Positions 23,573 through 34,859 of a stretch of 64,000 nt of DNA are shown one piece after another. The notes below the pieces were generated by a model. The model did no database searches. It was not told where the DNA came from and saw only the letters and a program-made list of their open reading frames with translations. This DNA is from Rugalucina vietnamica (lineage: Eukaryota; Mollusca; Bivalvia; Lucinida; Lucinidae). The position numbers and the translations under genes were made by a program. Position 1 is the first letter of the stretch, and each line of letters opens with the position of its first letter. The stretch spans positions 27,785,456 to 27,849,455 of the forward strand of contig OZ024875.1 in the NCBI GenBank assembly GCA_964017185.1, written 5' to 3'.

Positions 23573-24750
23573 GACATGACCCTTAGATATCTTTCAAATT
23601 CGCGTTGCAATAATATCTACTTTCGGTTCCTTCTATTTAACATACCCTCCTCGTTATTTTTCAGGTAGATGTTAAAAATATAATTGAAGGAAGGGGACGT
23701 CATCTGCCAAGTCCATATGTTATGCTAAATTGAGACTTCTACCTTGTAAGAAATTGAGACTTCTACCTTGTAAGTAGACATTAAAGGCATTGTAAATCAG
23801 AATGAAATGACACTTCACTTGAGAAGTAAAACGGATGAAACATAATAGCTTTTTGGTGAAAATCCAACATTGAAAGTATATAAAATTGTGTTCTGTTAAT
23901 TGCAAACAACAAAGGGAATTTCATTATAGGCGCACACTTTTCAATAGACATGTAAATGTTACACCCCAGCCGTCCAACAAGTCCTCCAAACAACTAATGT
24001 AATTCCTTCTAAGCCTTTTCTTCAACTATCAAGTCAACCATATATAATAATTGACGGTTGGAAGTACATGTACATCGACAGCGAAATAAACGTTTTCACT
24101 TATAATTAACCATATACATGCATTGGAGTATATCAATTGCCACATACTATCCTTTTAAATAAAGAAAGAACAATATGTACATGTATACCCGCTTTAGGCC
24201 TAAGTTATGCAGAAACAACCAGAATGAGGTTTGCCAGCTTGCAGAGATCAGTGCAAAATCATTCAACGTCATTTAGAAATCAAAACAAAACGACATTAAA
24301 AGCTACGCGTAACATGCACATACGCAACGCCGACGTTGCGCTTTCACCGTGCGCACAAACAATAGTAGCGTTTCCCCTTAAACTGCCTTTTGTCGCGTTA
24401 TTGCGCCCACAAAAACAAATTAAACAACGAATTACAGCTGCATGCTTACTCATGATTTGTACAACTCGTTCACGCTGCGACAAAGAACCCAATATATCAT
24501 CAGAACAAAGAACCCCATATCAATTGTTTCGATCGCATTCTCATGTTCAAGAAATACAATCCCTTTATCGATGTTGTAATATAAATGACGGAAAACCAAC
24601 AGGTTAGACGCTTTGTTTGTACATTTCTTTTATTCCAAACAGAGTTTGGATTCCCAACCTCCCTCCATAAAGGTAGGGTGTTTCTGTACTCCGTATAAAA
24701 GCCATAAGGCCAAACATCCACTCAGATTTATTCTTTGATACTACATGTGT
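23573..24750. other. Non-coding spacer; one 24-bp direct duplication
   Basis: AAATTGAGACTTCTACCTTG with TAAG is repeated back to back at 23728-23777. A 156-codon plus frame (24137-24607) has no recognisable domain. Confidence 0.4.
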
Positions 24751-24751
24751 A

Positions 24752-24920
24752 CCCAGCAGGCACCTGACGTCTGTTTGACGTCAGATATTGGTTATATTTT
24801 GGTCGCGACGTCATATAACCAATTTCCAACGTCTATCAGACGTCATTTCCTGACGTCTTTTGGACGTCTGGATTGGACGTTGTTTTGACGTCAAACTAGT
24901 TCGTCAGTTAGACGTCGTAA
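24752..24920. repeat. ACGTC-rich segment, copy outside the inverted unit
   Basis: CCAGCAGGCACCTGACGTC... then ATATTGGTTATATTTTGGTC and further GACGTC motifs. It aligns directly with 26101-26270, so the same element type was inserted at two sites. Confidence 0.75.
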
Positions 24921-25719
24921 TCAAGACGTGATTTAGACCTTGTGTTTTTCATACTTCTGACCATGTGTGGTGTGCAAATTATTGAAACTTCACTTTGGGT
25001 AAAAATCAGATCATTCGTTTCGTGTGTTTCTTTTGCTTTCTTCCTTTCTTTTTTTTCTATGTTACTTCCAGCAGACATTTGACGTCCGTTGGACGTCAGA
25101 TTGACGTCAGACTCCAACGTCATAATAACGTTGGAGTAGGTTGATTTTGAAAGTTTGTTTGTTGTCAAAACTAGACGTCAATCTGACGTGCTAAAGCCAA
25201 CGTCGGTTTAACGTCTGAAAGCTGACGTCAATCTGACGTCCTAAAAACGACGTTTGAATTCATGTCATATAAATAGTTTAAGGTGCATATTTTTTCGCAT
25301 TTTTGAATAACAGTGGATTCAGAAGAGCAGTGATGCACTTTTGATAGTCCCTTTCACTCCTTTGATAGAGTTTTTCGGAACATACAAAATGTTCAAGATA
25401 TTAATTCAGCCTGATGTTGGTACATCTTATTTAAGCAAAATTTTATTGCTTTGTGTTGCTAAAACCAATAAGACATTAGTGTGAGAAATAAGATTATTCT
25501 GAACAATGGTGAAATAAATATTAAAATATACAAATTTTATTTTCATCGTAATTGAAAGTTTGATAATTTAGTGAAAGACTTCATTTTGATTAATAGATAA
25601 TCATTTTTTTCTACATTAATTAAGCATGAGGGCGAAATATGGGATTTCCCATACGAGACTCAGATATGACTTTTAAGTGGTAAGGTTGAAATTATTATTT
25701 GAATTTGATATTATATAGA

Positions 25720-25821
25720 GTGGTCATTTCATATGAAATTTATTAAACGAGCCTTCATTTCATATGAAATTTATTAAACGAGCCTTCAGCGAGTTTAATA
25801 AATTTCATATGAAATGACCAC
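25720..25821. repeat. Hairpin with 29-bp perfect arms and a 31-bp internal duplication
   Basis: GTGGTCATTTCATATGAAAT plus nine more bases (25720-25748) recur exactly inverted at 25793-25821. Between them, TTTCATATGAAATTTATTAA and the following CGAGCCTTCA are present twice in tandem (25727 and 25758). Confidence 0.9.
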
Positions 25822-26044
25822 GAGTGTAAGATACGTTTTATCATATGACTTCTAAAATAGGATTTTATCGCCTTCGAAGTGGACATATTTTCAATGAAAA
25901 TTTACATTGTTGTTACGGACGTCGTCAATGACGTTACGTATTCCCGCAAAAGTGTTATTACACGTGTGGTCATACGATTTTTATGACATGACGTTATCCA
26001 CTGGAAAACAGCGACGTCATATGATAATACATAATATGTGTAAT

Positions 26045-26304
26045 AAATTATGTCAGTTTAAGGGCAGCTAACTATGTTGACATATATGAAAAACACGTCC
26101 CCAGCAGGCATCTGACGTCAACTTGACGTCGGATATTGGTTGTATTTTGGTCACGACGTCATACAACCAATAACCAACGTCCACCTGACGTCCAGTCCTG
26201 ACGTCAGTGGACGTATTGATATGACGTCGAAATGACGCCGGATTCAAACGTAAGTCTAACGTCATATGTCGACAGAGTTAGCTGCCCTTGAACTGACATA
26301 ATTT
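26045..26304. mobile_element. 260-bp TIR unit nested in the ACGTC element
   Basis: AAATTATGTCAGTTTAAGGG CAGCTAACT at the left is matched inverted at 26276-26304 with one or two differences, and GACATATR follows inside both. The interior (26101-26270) is the direct counterpart of 24752-24920, with iterated GACGTC. Confidence 0.75.
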
Positions 26305-27043
26305 CTTGCGCAAATGTAACAACATCAAATTCAAATAATAATTTCAACATTGCCACTTTTAAAAAAGCCATATCTAGGTCTCGTATCGGAAATCACCATG
26401 CTTAATTAATTTAGAAAAAAATAATTATTTGTTAATCAAAATAAAGTCTTTCACTAAATTATTAAACCTTCTATTAAGACGAAAATGAAATTTGTATATT
26501 TTAATACTTATTTCACCATTTTAAATTATTGATTGTTCACAATAGTCTTATTATTTACACTAATGTCTTATTTGTTTTAGCACCATATAACAATAAAATT
26601 TGACATGAATAAGATATACCAACATCAGAGTGAGCTAACATCTTAAACATTTTGTATATCCTGAATAACTCTATCAAAGGAGTGAAAGGGAATAACAATA
26701 GTGCATCACCGCACTACTGAATCCACTTCAGGATTTCAGAATGTTAATTAAACTGCGAACAAACATTCACGATATCGGTTTTAGCACGTCAGATTGACGT
26801 CCGTTTTTGACGTCAAACAAACTTTCAAAATCAACCTAACCCCAACGTCATTATGACGTCACATTTGAGACATCAAACCAACGTTGTTTTTTTTCTGACG
26901 TCAGAATGACGTCTGTTTTTGACGTCAGAATGACGTCTGTTTTTGACGTCAAACAAACTTTCAAAATCAACCTAAATCCAACGTCATTATGACGTCGGAG
27001 TCTGACGTCTATCTGACGTCCAACTGACGTCAAATGTCTGCTG

Positions 27044-27150
27044 CGTAGGCAGTGACGTAATTTATTAACTCAAGGTTATTGTATTGTGTGACAGTATTGT
27101 ATTTCTCCAATCTTTGAACTCGTCTTCAGCTTTCGCGTCCAATAGCATGT
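27044..27150. other. Spacer
   Basis: Short non-coding junction between the ACGTC element and a LINE remnant. Confidence 0.4.
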
Positions 27151-27351
27151 TTAGATCAAAAACTTATACTCCACAAATATCCTCTTTTTCATTAATTCTC
27201 TTTCCATTTCATGACAATGTAGTAGAAAATGTCCCATAGATTCTATTTCCCCACACTCACAACTGTCATAGTCTTTGATGTTAACTTTGTAAAGGTACTC
27301 GTTTAGTCCAACATATCCTGTCCTTAACTACGAGATGATCCTTTGTCCAGA
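27151..27351 (-). pseudogene. LINE reverse transcriptase, C-terminal remnant 1
   Basis: Minus-strand translation ends at 27151 and reads SGQRIIS-stop-LRTGYVGLNE then YLYKVNIKDYDSCECGE with GHFLLHCHEMERELMKK. A C-x-C-G...H...C cluster after an LRTG..GLN.YL segment is the usual C-terminal region of non-LTR retrotransposon ORF2 proteins. One in-frame TAG and the lack of upstream RT show it is a dead fragment. The clade is not assigned. Confidence 0.72.
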
Positions 27352-27640
27352 TTTTGTATCGAATGTATTTTAAACTTAATAACCCACTTTCGGCTTAAAC
27401 TGAAACACCCTTCTCTGAGTTATTCCACATCTCCATCAGGTGTTTTTAGATAACCAGTTATGTGTGCTTTAAGTTCATGCCACAAAAGCTTGAGACCCTA
27501 GATTGGCTGGGAATTTGAGCCACGTATATGGACTAGCCACAAAGACTGAAATTTAGAAATGTTGCTTTCTGGAGTGTTACTGTGTCTCAGTCACAGCAAG
27601 GGCAAAGAATATATATGTATATCACCATTTTTGCAAACGC
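27352..27640. other. Non-coding spacer
   Basis: May include more decayed LINE sequence upstream of the remnant, but no readable frame remains. Confidence 0.35.
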
Positions 27641-27832
27641 TGAAAGCGGGGGCTAATTCGACCTACCTTGCATCCCAAAACAATTTTCGTGGGTGCAAAA
27701 TCATTCATTGGGGCCCCTGAAATGCAAAGAAGTTTGTTTAATGTTTCCACATTTTCATCCAAAGTTCTAAAGTTTTCATTAAAATTCAAAATTAGATAAT
27801 TCTTCTGTCAGACTTTTAGCTAGGCAGATTAA

Positions 27833-28754
27833 GGATGTTCGCTGCCAATGAAAAGTATTCAAACTTTTTTCTAACCACTCTTTTTTATTCCAAAATACAA
27901 CACAAGACATTTGATAACAAAATAAATATAAGGTAGTGTGCATTTTTTGAAGCTACATGCCTCTGAATGAGACCTCTGAGCACCATGTTTTAAATTTAGT
28001 GAAATTAATTTAATTTTTAATTCTTTGAAACATACCTGTCTTGAACAAAAATACACCTTGAATGCTTTCAAAAGTCATAATATTTACCTAACGCAGGCTA
28101 TTTTGGACCAAAAGCATAGAAAAATTTGCAACTTGAAGTGGATGACAAAATTTTACGATTCCGTTTCCAACCCTACCCCCATACTTGAAAAGTCGGAAAA
28201 AATCAATATTTTCAAATGTGCCAAACCCATATTTGTTGATTCAAACTTTTTCTTGTATTTTCACACAACATAGAACTTAGTAATATTGTTCGAATAAAAG
28301 AAATAAATATATAGGGTAGTGCGCATATAAGAGAGAACCATTTTCAGCCTTTTTTCGGCTGTTTTGTTTCTTAAAGCCCATTTCATAAAACCACCTAAAA
28401 TTTTGTAACCAGCACACCAAAGACCCAAAGACTGACCTAGAAGACCCTGTACACATATACTGCAGCTGACTTAAACATCGAACTAGTGCAATTAATTTGA
28501 AGATATGTAATATTCAACTTTAATCTACCCTACCCCCTAAATTTTACTGACAACTAAAATTTTCTGAAAAGTTGCAGAAAATGGGGTAAAAAATGAAGTC
28601 TCTTAGATTGACAATTTTCATGGCTCATTCAATGCATATCATCAATATGTATCCAGATATAAACTATTAGGAAAATATCTGCAACCGTTTACGAGATATT
28701 CAACAAAAGAAAAACCGGAAGTTCCGAAATGTCAAATGTTAGCAGCGAACATCC
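27833..28754. mobile_element. 922-bp nested element, TTAA-flanked, 14-bp TIRs
   Basis: GGATGTTCGCTGCC (27833-27846) and AGCAGCGAACATCC (28741-28754) are inverted with 13 of 14 matches. TTAA precedes and follows (27829-27832, 28755-28758). TTAA duplication is the hallmark of piggyBac-type insertion, although the termini do not start with the usual CCY. It interrupts the left end of the CTAG foldback. An 82-codon plus frame and a 66-codon minus frame inside show no transposase motif. Confidence 0.75.
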
Positions 28755-29250
28755 TTAAGTCAATTTTCAATAAAATCGTGGATTTGGTGAAACAAGCATG
28801 AAATTTGGCATGTATGCTAAGAATGCCCAACTGTTGTGAACAATATCGTTGTCCAGCCAAAAATTCAAAATGGCGGACAAAATGGTTGTCATTTTCAAAA
28901 TTCACTGCATTGACTGTTTTTTATGTTTTTGGTGTCAATGTCCATGTTTGAGAACTCATTGAATCTAACTTTTTACTTGATATTCATAATGGCGCAAACA
29001 AATGGCGGCCATTTTCAAAATGGTAGCCATTGAAGGCTTGAATTACAGTTTTCCATCTTACACTTCACTGCATTGACCAATTTTCATGCTTTTGGTGCTA
29101 CACACTGAAAATTATTAAGTATAATCACCTGACTTATTCATATCAACTTTATACAAACATAAAAAATGCATCTAGAATCATTATTTTCATCACACGGCTG
29201 CATATAAAATGAATTTTGCACATTAAAGGCTGGTGTTCTTGCTTTTTATT

Positions 29251-29329
29251 GGCAAATATGGCATGACAATAATACATACAAGAAAACTATGTGAATAGTT
29301 ATATTCTATAAGTTCATTTACATAAATTT
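29251..29329 (+). repeat. 79-bp direct repeat, copy 1
   Basis: Starts GGCAAATATGGCATGACAAT and sits in the loop of the CTAG foldback. It matches 30507-30585 with about two differences. Confidence 0.85.
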
Positions 29330-29715
29330 AGACACCGAAAGCATGAAAACAGGTCAATGCAGTAAAGTGTGAGATGAAAAACTTTAATTCAAGCCTTTAA
29401 CGGTAGCCATTTTAAAAATGGCCGCCATGTTGTCCGCCATTATTAATATTATGTGAAAATTTAAATTCAATGGGTTCTTAAACACGGACATTGACACCAA
29501 AAACATAAAAAACAGTCAATGCAGTGAAGTTTTAGATAACAAACTATGATATGTAGTCTTTCAGGGCGGCCATTTTGAAAATGGCCATTTTTACCGCCAT
29601 TTTGAATTTTTGGCTGGACAACAATAGTTTTCAAAACAGTTGGGCATTCTGAGTCTACATACCAAATTTCATGCTTGTTTCACCAAATGCACGATTGTTT
29701 CACTAATCTGCCTAG

Positions 29716-30480
29716 TTATTTAGGGTCAGAGTACATTGCCATCGCATTCATTTGATATCTCTTTCAGCGTCCTGGGTTTGTTAACAGCTCTGGTACATTA
29801 GTGATTTTGTATGTGTACCCCTATTTTTCCAAGATTTTTCTCCGATCTCTTAGGTGTTAAGGTTAAATTGCTGGGTCCATGCATCACTATCAGACCACTT
29901 ATAGTATTCTAGAGCATGCTGTTCTTGGGATATGAGAATTTTTGTGAGAACACCAAATTCTTTCAAATCACACGATTTCAGGCAAATGTGTTCATTGTTG
30001 AGGGTAATATTTTATGGTATTAAAGTGGTCCCTCTGAACACACTGGCAGCCATGAGAATGTGTCCCAGGGATGCAACATATATCTTATAACACATCCAAA
30101 ACCTTGCAAGGGCTAAAATTGTTCCCTTATTTTTCCTCAATTTTCAATATTATATTAATATTCATGAATATGCAAATGAGATAATTTTCAAACACACCCA
30201 TGACATCAATAAAATGTCATATATGATATTACTGGTTGAATACCAAAGTCTCACAATGAAAGTTTGGGTCTGAAATTCTGGAATTAGTTTATTTATGGAT
30301 TTTTAACGATTTTTGTGTCATTTTAAGGTTTGCATTGAAACTCATGAATATGTAAATTAGACAATGTGCGTTACTTACCATAGAATGAACAGACTATTAG
30401 CTTTAAAATGAGACCAGGTTCAGTGGTCTAGGGTAAGTAACAGCAGAGGTATTACCAATTTTGTGTGTACATCCTCATGC
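29716..30480 (-). repeat. 187-bp repeat units, minus orientation, with right-terminal block
   Basis: Contains GTACATTGCCATCGCATTCA (29750), TAATATTCATGAATATGCAA then ATGAGATAATTTTC (30155), and a terminal block with TTACTTACCATAGA, GTTCAGTGGTCTAGGGTAAG and GCAGAGGTAT (30370-30450) that matches 16350-16440. Confidence 0.75.
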
Positions 30481-30506
30481 TCAAGAATCACGTTATCGGT
30501 TGCCAT

Positions 30507-30585
30507 GGCAAATATGGCATGACAATAATACATACAAGAAAACTATGTGAATAGTTTTATTCTATAAGTTCATTTACAAAAATTT
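30507..30585 (+). repeat. 79-bp direct repeat, copy 2
   Basis: Second copy of the block at 29251, preceded by GTTGCCATGGCAA. Confidence 0.85.
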
Positions 30586-30865
30586 TTTCATTGTGCAAAA
30601 GAGTTTATCTTTGAGAAAAAAAAAAAAAAAACAAAACAAAACATTTTTTTGCATTTCTGGGGTCCCAGTGAACGATTTGGCACCCATGAAAAATCGTCCT
30701 GGTGTGCAAGGTAGGCCAAATTAGCTTCCGGGGTACTACTATGTGTCTTCAACTCCTTATCATGATCCGGTTCCATTCCTAGAAAAATATTTGAACATGT
30801 TTAAGAGTGTAGCAAATACATGTAGTCATTGAGATGCATTGCACAAATTGCTGACTGTATTTCTC

Positions 30866-31930
30866 TATTTCTCAACTTATTAGGTTTGCTAGAGTCTGCA
30901 ATCATGTTACTGACTTCAACGCTCGAAATAAATGTTTAACGGCCAAACTTCTCCAACAGGGTTATCGGTATCATAAACTTCGAAAAACATTTTCTAAGTT
31001 TTTTCGTAGACACTATGAATTGATTTCCAAATATAATGTTGGGTTAAAGACGCTTTTAGGTGAGGGCCTTTCGGAACCAGAATTTTTGGTGACTTGGTTT
31101 ACAAATTTAAGAAGCTTATAGGACGGAATGATTTTTCTTTTCAGTTCAGAAAAATCATTACACGTTACAGACGTATAGGTTATAACTTGAATGTTATGCT
31201 ACAGTCTGCATGCTTAGTTTTTAACCCAATCATGGTTGATAACTATGCTGCCTTCTTTAATTGCACGCCGGTGGGTCGGGCGTCTGACTCTATGATGGCC
31301 CCGACTTAAAGCTATTCATTATAGTTGGTTGGGGCCGGAGCTTCTTGTCTGTTGCTTGGCCCACCGGGGTCCAACTGGTGTTTTTCTTTTGCTCCGGAGT
31401 TAGTAAGTTATTCGGCGCCCAGGGATTTCCATCGTCGGACAGCTTACTGAATCTGTTGAGTCCTCGGTTTTGATTCATCAGGATGTTTATCATGATTTAT
31501 CTGTTTGTTCTTGATGATTCCTTGACTAGTTAGAGGTTCACCACGAGGACCGAAGAACTAACTAAATGTTATGAACCACTGCAGAAGCTGAGGGTGAGGT
31601 TAGGTACCTGTAAAATCGATTTAAGCCCGCCAGTAATTTTATATTACTGATCGTTCCAAGGCGATACTTCTGTGGTGGTTCTTTCGTTTTATGTCTTGGT
31701 GTTTATTTTTTTTTGTGCTGTTGGCGCCTTATGTATGTTTTCATATTTTAGTTAAGTTTAGGTAACTGAGTGGCCGCCTATTGGGAAAATAGCTGCTCAT
31801 TCGGCTTACTATATGTTTTCATGGTATAAGTACCTGATTGTTAGTTTGGTTTTTTCCCATCTCGGTTTTTGGAGTGGGAATCTTTTTCTGATTGCGCCTT
31901 TTCCTGATCTTTGCCTACTTGTACCTTTTC
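30866..31930 (+). mobile_element. Penelope-like retroelement, copy 2 (5'-truncated)
   Basis: The plus-strand sequence matches the 3' half of the element at 11215-13470, beginning within the RT thumb region at about 30866 and ending with TTTGCCTACTTGTACCTTTT at 31911-31930. 5' truncation is expected for target-primed reverse transcription. The 3' region (31310-31930) is well conserved with copies 1, 3 and 4. Confidence 0.85.
30873..31309 (+). pseudogene. Penelope-like RT, C-terminal part with frameshift
   Basis: The first segment continues from QLIRFARVCNHVTDFNARNK through HKLRKTFSKFFRRHYELISK; the second (31094-31309) ends VGRASDSMMAPT. A one-base loss near 31086 separates the two frames. 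Relative to copy 1 it keeps the bases encoding YKFKK that copy 1 has lost, so the two are independently damaged copies. Confidence 0.85.
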
Positions 31931-34859
31931 ACTATCATTTATATGTTTAATTTAGATAAGTGTTATTTACAGTACTGTTTCACTTTCACTTTCTTTTTTC
32001 TCGAATCCATGCCTTTGACATAAATAATATTGAATTTTAAAGTAATGATGATGCACAACTGTCGATTACAGTCATAATTGTAACCGATCTAATCTTAGGT
32101 GATGCATTATGAACGGATGGAGTCCTTTAGTTTCTACTGTGTACATAGTGTACATTTGCATAATTACATGGTAGTAGTCGTACTGTATTTTCCAAGTTTA
32201 ATAACTAATATTACTTCCTGTTTTAAACCGCGCCAGTTAAAACCCGCCAAGCATTCTACCAGTTACCAGTATTTTGGCTTTGGTTTTGCAGGTATGTCGC
32301 TTTAAATACTTTCAATAGAAGATGGCTCTGTGCGAACGTACAATTTTAAATGGCACTGTACGAACGTACAATTTTAATTGTCTGCAAATCCGATATTTTG
32401 ACATAGACCTGTGTTTAAACTTATACAAAATAAAGTTAGTTTTGTTCATTTTAAGCAAAGAGAGGGGACATTTGAATGTCACCGTGTCAGGGTGACATTC
32501 AAATTTCTTTGTAGTGTTGCAAGTTGCTTTGGTGATGTTATTTATTTATTACTTGCCTAGTTATTATGGTATCCGTGCTCTATTTCAGTCCCCAAATGTT
32601 GTTATCATTTACATCCTTGGGAACTTCCAGACTGTGTTGTTCATTACGAAAAGTTGCCCATGCAATATACAGAGAATTTTTCCAGCTGTAAAAATCCAAA
32701 CATTTTATTGGAAAAATGTTGATGTTTTTAATATTTTTGCTCAAAACATTGATTGTGGGTACATGTTAGAACCGCCTCGCTGATGCGGTTCTAACGAGTT
32801 CTACAACCTACGTTTTTTGGATCAAAAATAAGAAAAATAGGTTCAACCCTGTAAATCCCAGTTTACCTATATAAAAGTGGGGTATGAGTGGGGTTCTTTT
32901 CATGGACATGTTTTCCTGGTGTAGTTGCCGTAACTGTATTTTGTTTGTACTCGATGAACTTCACGTCTCCTTTAGTCGATTTTGATTTCTAAGGCGTCTG
33001 TATACTATTTTTTGTTGTGGATAAAGCTACTAGAAAAGCCCCCCCCCCCCCCCCATCCCCCCCAAAAAAAATGTGGGATATCCATGTTTTTTAAAAGTTA
33101 TCGATTCTCAAAAATTAGAAAAATCGTTTCGAAACATTTTCAATTTCATTTTTCACGGAATAGATCTAAAATATGTCAACGGAATGTGTTTGGATTTGTT
33201 CATGTATTCACAAAATACTTGCCAAGTAACACAATTGAAAGGTAAAAAAGGTAAAAATGAAAATATACATTATTAAGCAAAAAATTCGTTTAATAAATAT
33301 TCAAAGCATATGAAGTATGGTTGTTTAGACTAGAAAAGGCCCGTTTGTTGATACCAAAATCATTAAATTATGATGAAAATTAGATTAGATACAATGCCTA
33401 AATCACCGCGATCATATAGTCCCGACAATTAGTACATGTGCGTTCACTTATTAATATACCCCTGCGATATTCAGAAATAAATTGACAACTTTTCTTGTTT
33501 TTGAACAATCGTCACTGGCAAGAAATGGACAACTGGATGAATTTGTTTATGTAATGTGTTAGGTATGAGTATAAATATTTACTCTGTATATAAAACTTCT
33601 AGATCTTATGATGTTGTATGCCTAAATTGATTACATAACATATGGAAACAAATTTTTAACAAAAGATTCGCTGATTTTCGAGTTTCAAAGATTCCACTAG
33701 GAACCATGGTTAATGGATTGTAATTATATTTGTAACTGATGAAAGAATAACCATTTTGTACAACGGCTGAAAATTTGGTGTCCTTATGAGCACTATTGAC
33801 AAAGTTACACCCTGATTTTCTTTAACTGTACATTTTAGAATTTCATGGTAAAGCGGTTGTTACAATATAAAGCTAAGCATGTCAGACAACTAATATTCTA
33901 CCTAGAGGTTTTTACGACCAAAGCTTGCTAGTGAGTTCCCTCATGAGGTAAACATGTCTTAAAGCACTGTGGTGTCACCCATGTCTTTGTATTCTGCCAG
34001 AACGTGGGTTGGCATTTAATCATACAGTTTCATTATTTGCTCCTCCGCACATCGCCTTTTTCGGGCGCAGTTTACAGCATACCAAAATTCATGACAAAGC
34101 TTTATCTTTTTCTTTTTTTTTTTTTTTTTTTATCAATACCAATTAAAGGACTTTACGTAGTTGTGTTAAAAATCGACCAAACACGATGACGTGCACCTTT
34201 AAAGGAAACGAAGAGTAGAACATTTTTTTTCCATTTTATTTCTGGCAAATCTTACAAACGACTGACGATAAGTTCGGAACTTGTTTTCGAGAATCATTCA
34301 CAGACATTAAGATAGACAAAATGCTCTCGAACCCTTGATTAGGAGTGCTATGCCATTTGAAATTGAAATGTACTTCAACAATACTTGAAGCATTACTTGA
34401 GTTAAATATGCATTTCGATAAATGGAAATATTTTTAAAAATGTTTGCATGTTTAATCAATAGGACCGGGAATTTTAGAAATTAGATACCCTTCATTTGTT
34501 TGTCTAAGGTTGTTGATTGTCTGGCCATAAATATTTTCGCATACCTAAGTGTTGAGCTTGAGAACTTTATTATAGAGAACGACGATTCGTCGAAAATTAG
34601 TCTTCTTCAATGCAAATCGCAGCGCATTTCTATACAGTGGTTCCATATCAAGCACTGTTCTGGCTACCAGAATACAAAAATTCAACCGTATCCCAGTCGG
34701 GTGCAATTTTCTGTCATTTTGCAAGATACGCGATTTCGGTTCCCCAACTACTGTAAATGTTATAATTTTACTTCCGTAATAATAGATATGTATATAACTT
34801 CCTTATGGAAATAGACTTTCATATTTAAAATTGCTGAAGAAATGAATGCATACTGTTTC
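31931..34859. other. Unique non-coding stretch with small hairpins
   Basis: No gene recognised. Visible items: a 28-bp duplication (GCGAACGTACAATTTTAA at 32331 and again at 32359, with an A for G at the first position); hairpin ATTTGAATGTCACC/GGTGACATTCAAAT at 32471-32505; hairpin GTTAGAACCGC/GCGGTTCTAAC at 32765-32795; poly-C at 33030-33054; poly-T near 34120. A 104-codon frame at 34500-34814 has no recognised domain. Confidence 0.4.

Larger units (their letters stand above)
25079..27043. mobile_element. 2-kb ACGTC-rich element with very long inverted arms
   Basis: CAGCAGACATTTGACGTC at 25079 is repeated exactly, inverted, ending at 27043. The homology continues inward for about 640-730 bp per arm (for example GTTGATTTTGAAAGTTTGTT against AACAAACTTTCAAAATCAAC; CTCCTTTGATAGAGTT against AACTCTATCAAAGGAG; TTCTACATTAATTAAGCATG against CATGCTTAATTAATTTAGAA). 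The middle holds a second TIR unit (26045-26304) and a hairpin (25720-25821). GACGTC/TGACGTCA motifs are heavily iterated at the ends. It is a non-autonomous DNA transposon-like or foldback structure; the superfamily is not determined. Confidence 0.8.
27824..29711. mobile_element. Foldback element with CTAG target duplication, holding a nested insertion
   Basis: GCAGATTA (27824) and TAATCTGC (ending 29711) are flanked by CTAG on both sides (27820-27823, 29712-29715). Joining the flanks restores a 187-bp repeat. After removing the nested TTAA element (27833-28754), the two arms (about 28775-29105 and 29331-29697) are inverted copies over ~350 bp. They share GATTTGGTGAAACAAGCATG, GCCCAACTGTT and TTGGTGTCAATGTCC-type blocks. 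They carry many AAAATGGC/GCCATTTT motifs around a ~225-bp loop. Confidence 0.8.
27640..30745. repeat. Inverted-end unit enclosing 187-bp repeats and nested foldbacks
   Basis: The 27640-27735 segment (CCTACCTTGCATCC, GGGTGCAAAATCATTC, GGGGCCCCTGAAATGCAAA) matches 30645-30745 inverted (TTTGCATTTCTGGGGTCCCA, GCACCCATGAAAAATCG, TGTGCAAGGTAGG). Between them are minus-oriented 187-bp units (27770-27819 and 29716-30480) and the nested elements at 27824-29711. It is probably a smaller relative of the unit at 3735-16625. Confidence 0.5.

Noticed and set aside
24137-24607. 156-codon open frame
   Set aside because: No family features; a second frame overlaps on the other strand; no supporting context.
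31520-31580. Hammerhead ribozyme in the Penelope-like 3' region
   Set aside because: A conserved stem and a CCGAAGAAC segment resemble box 2, but the CUGANGA box is missing in all copies, so the motif is incomplete.
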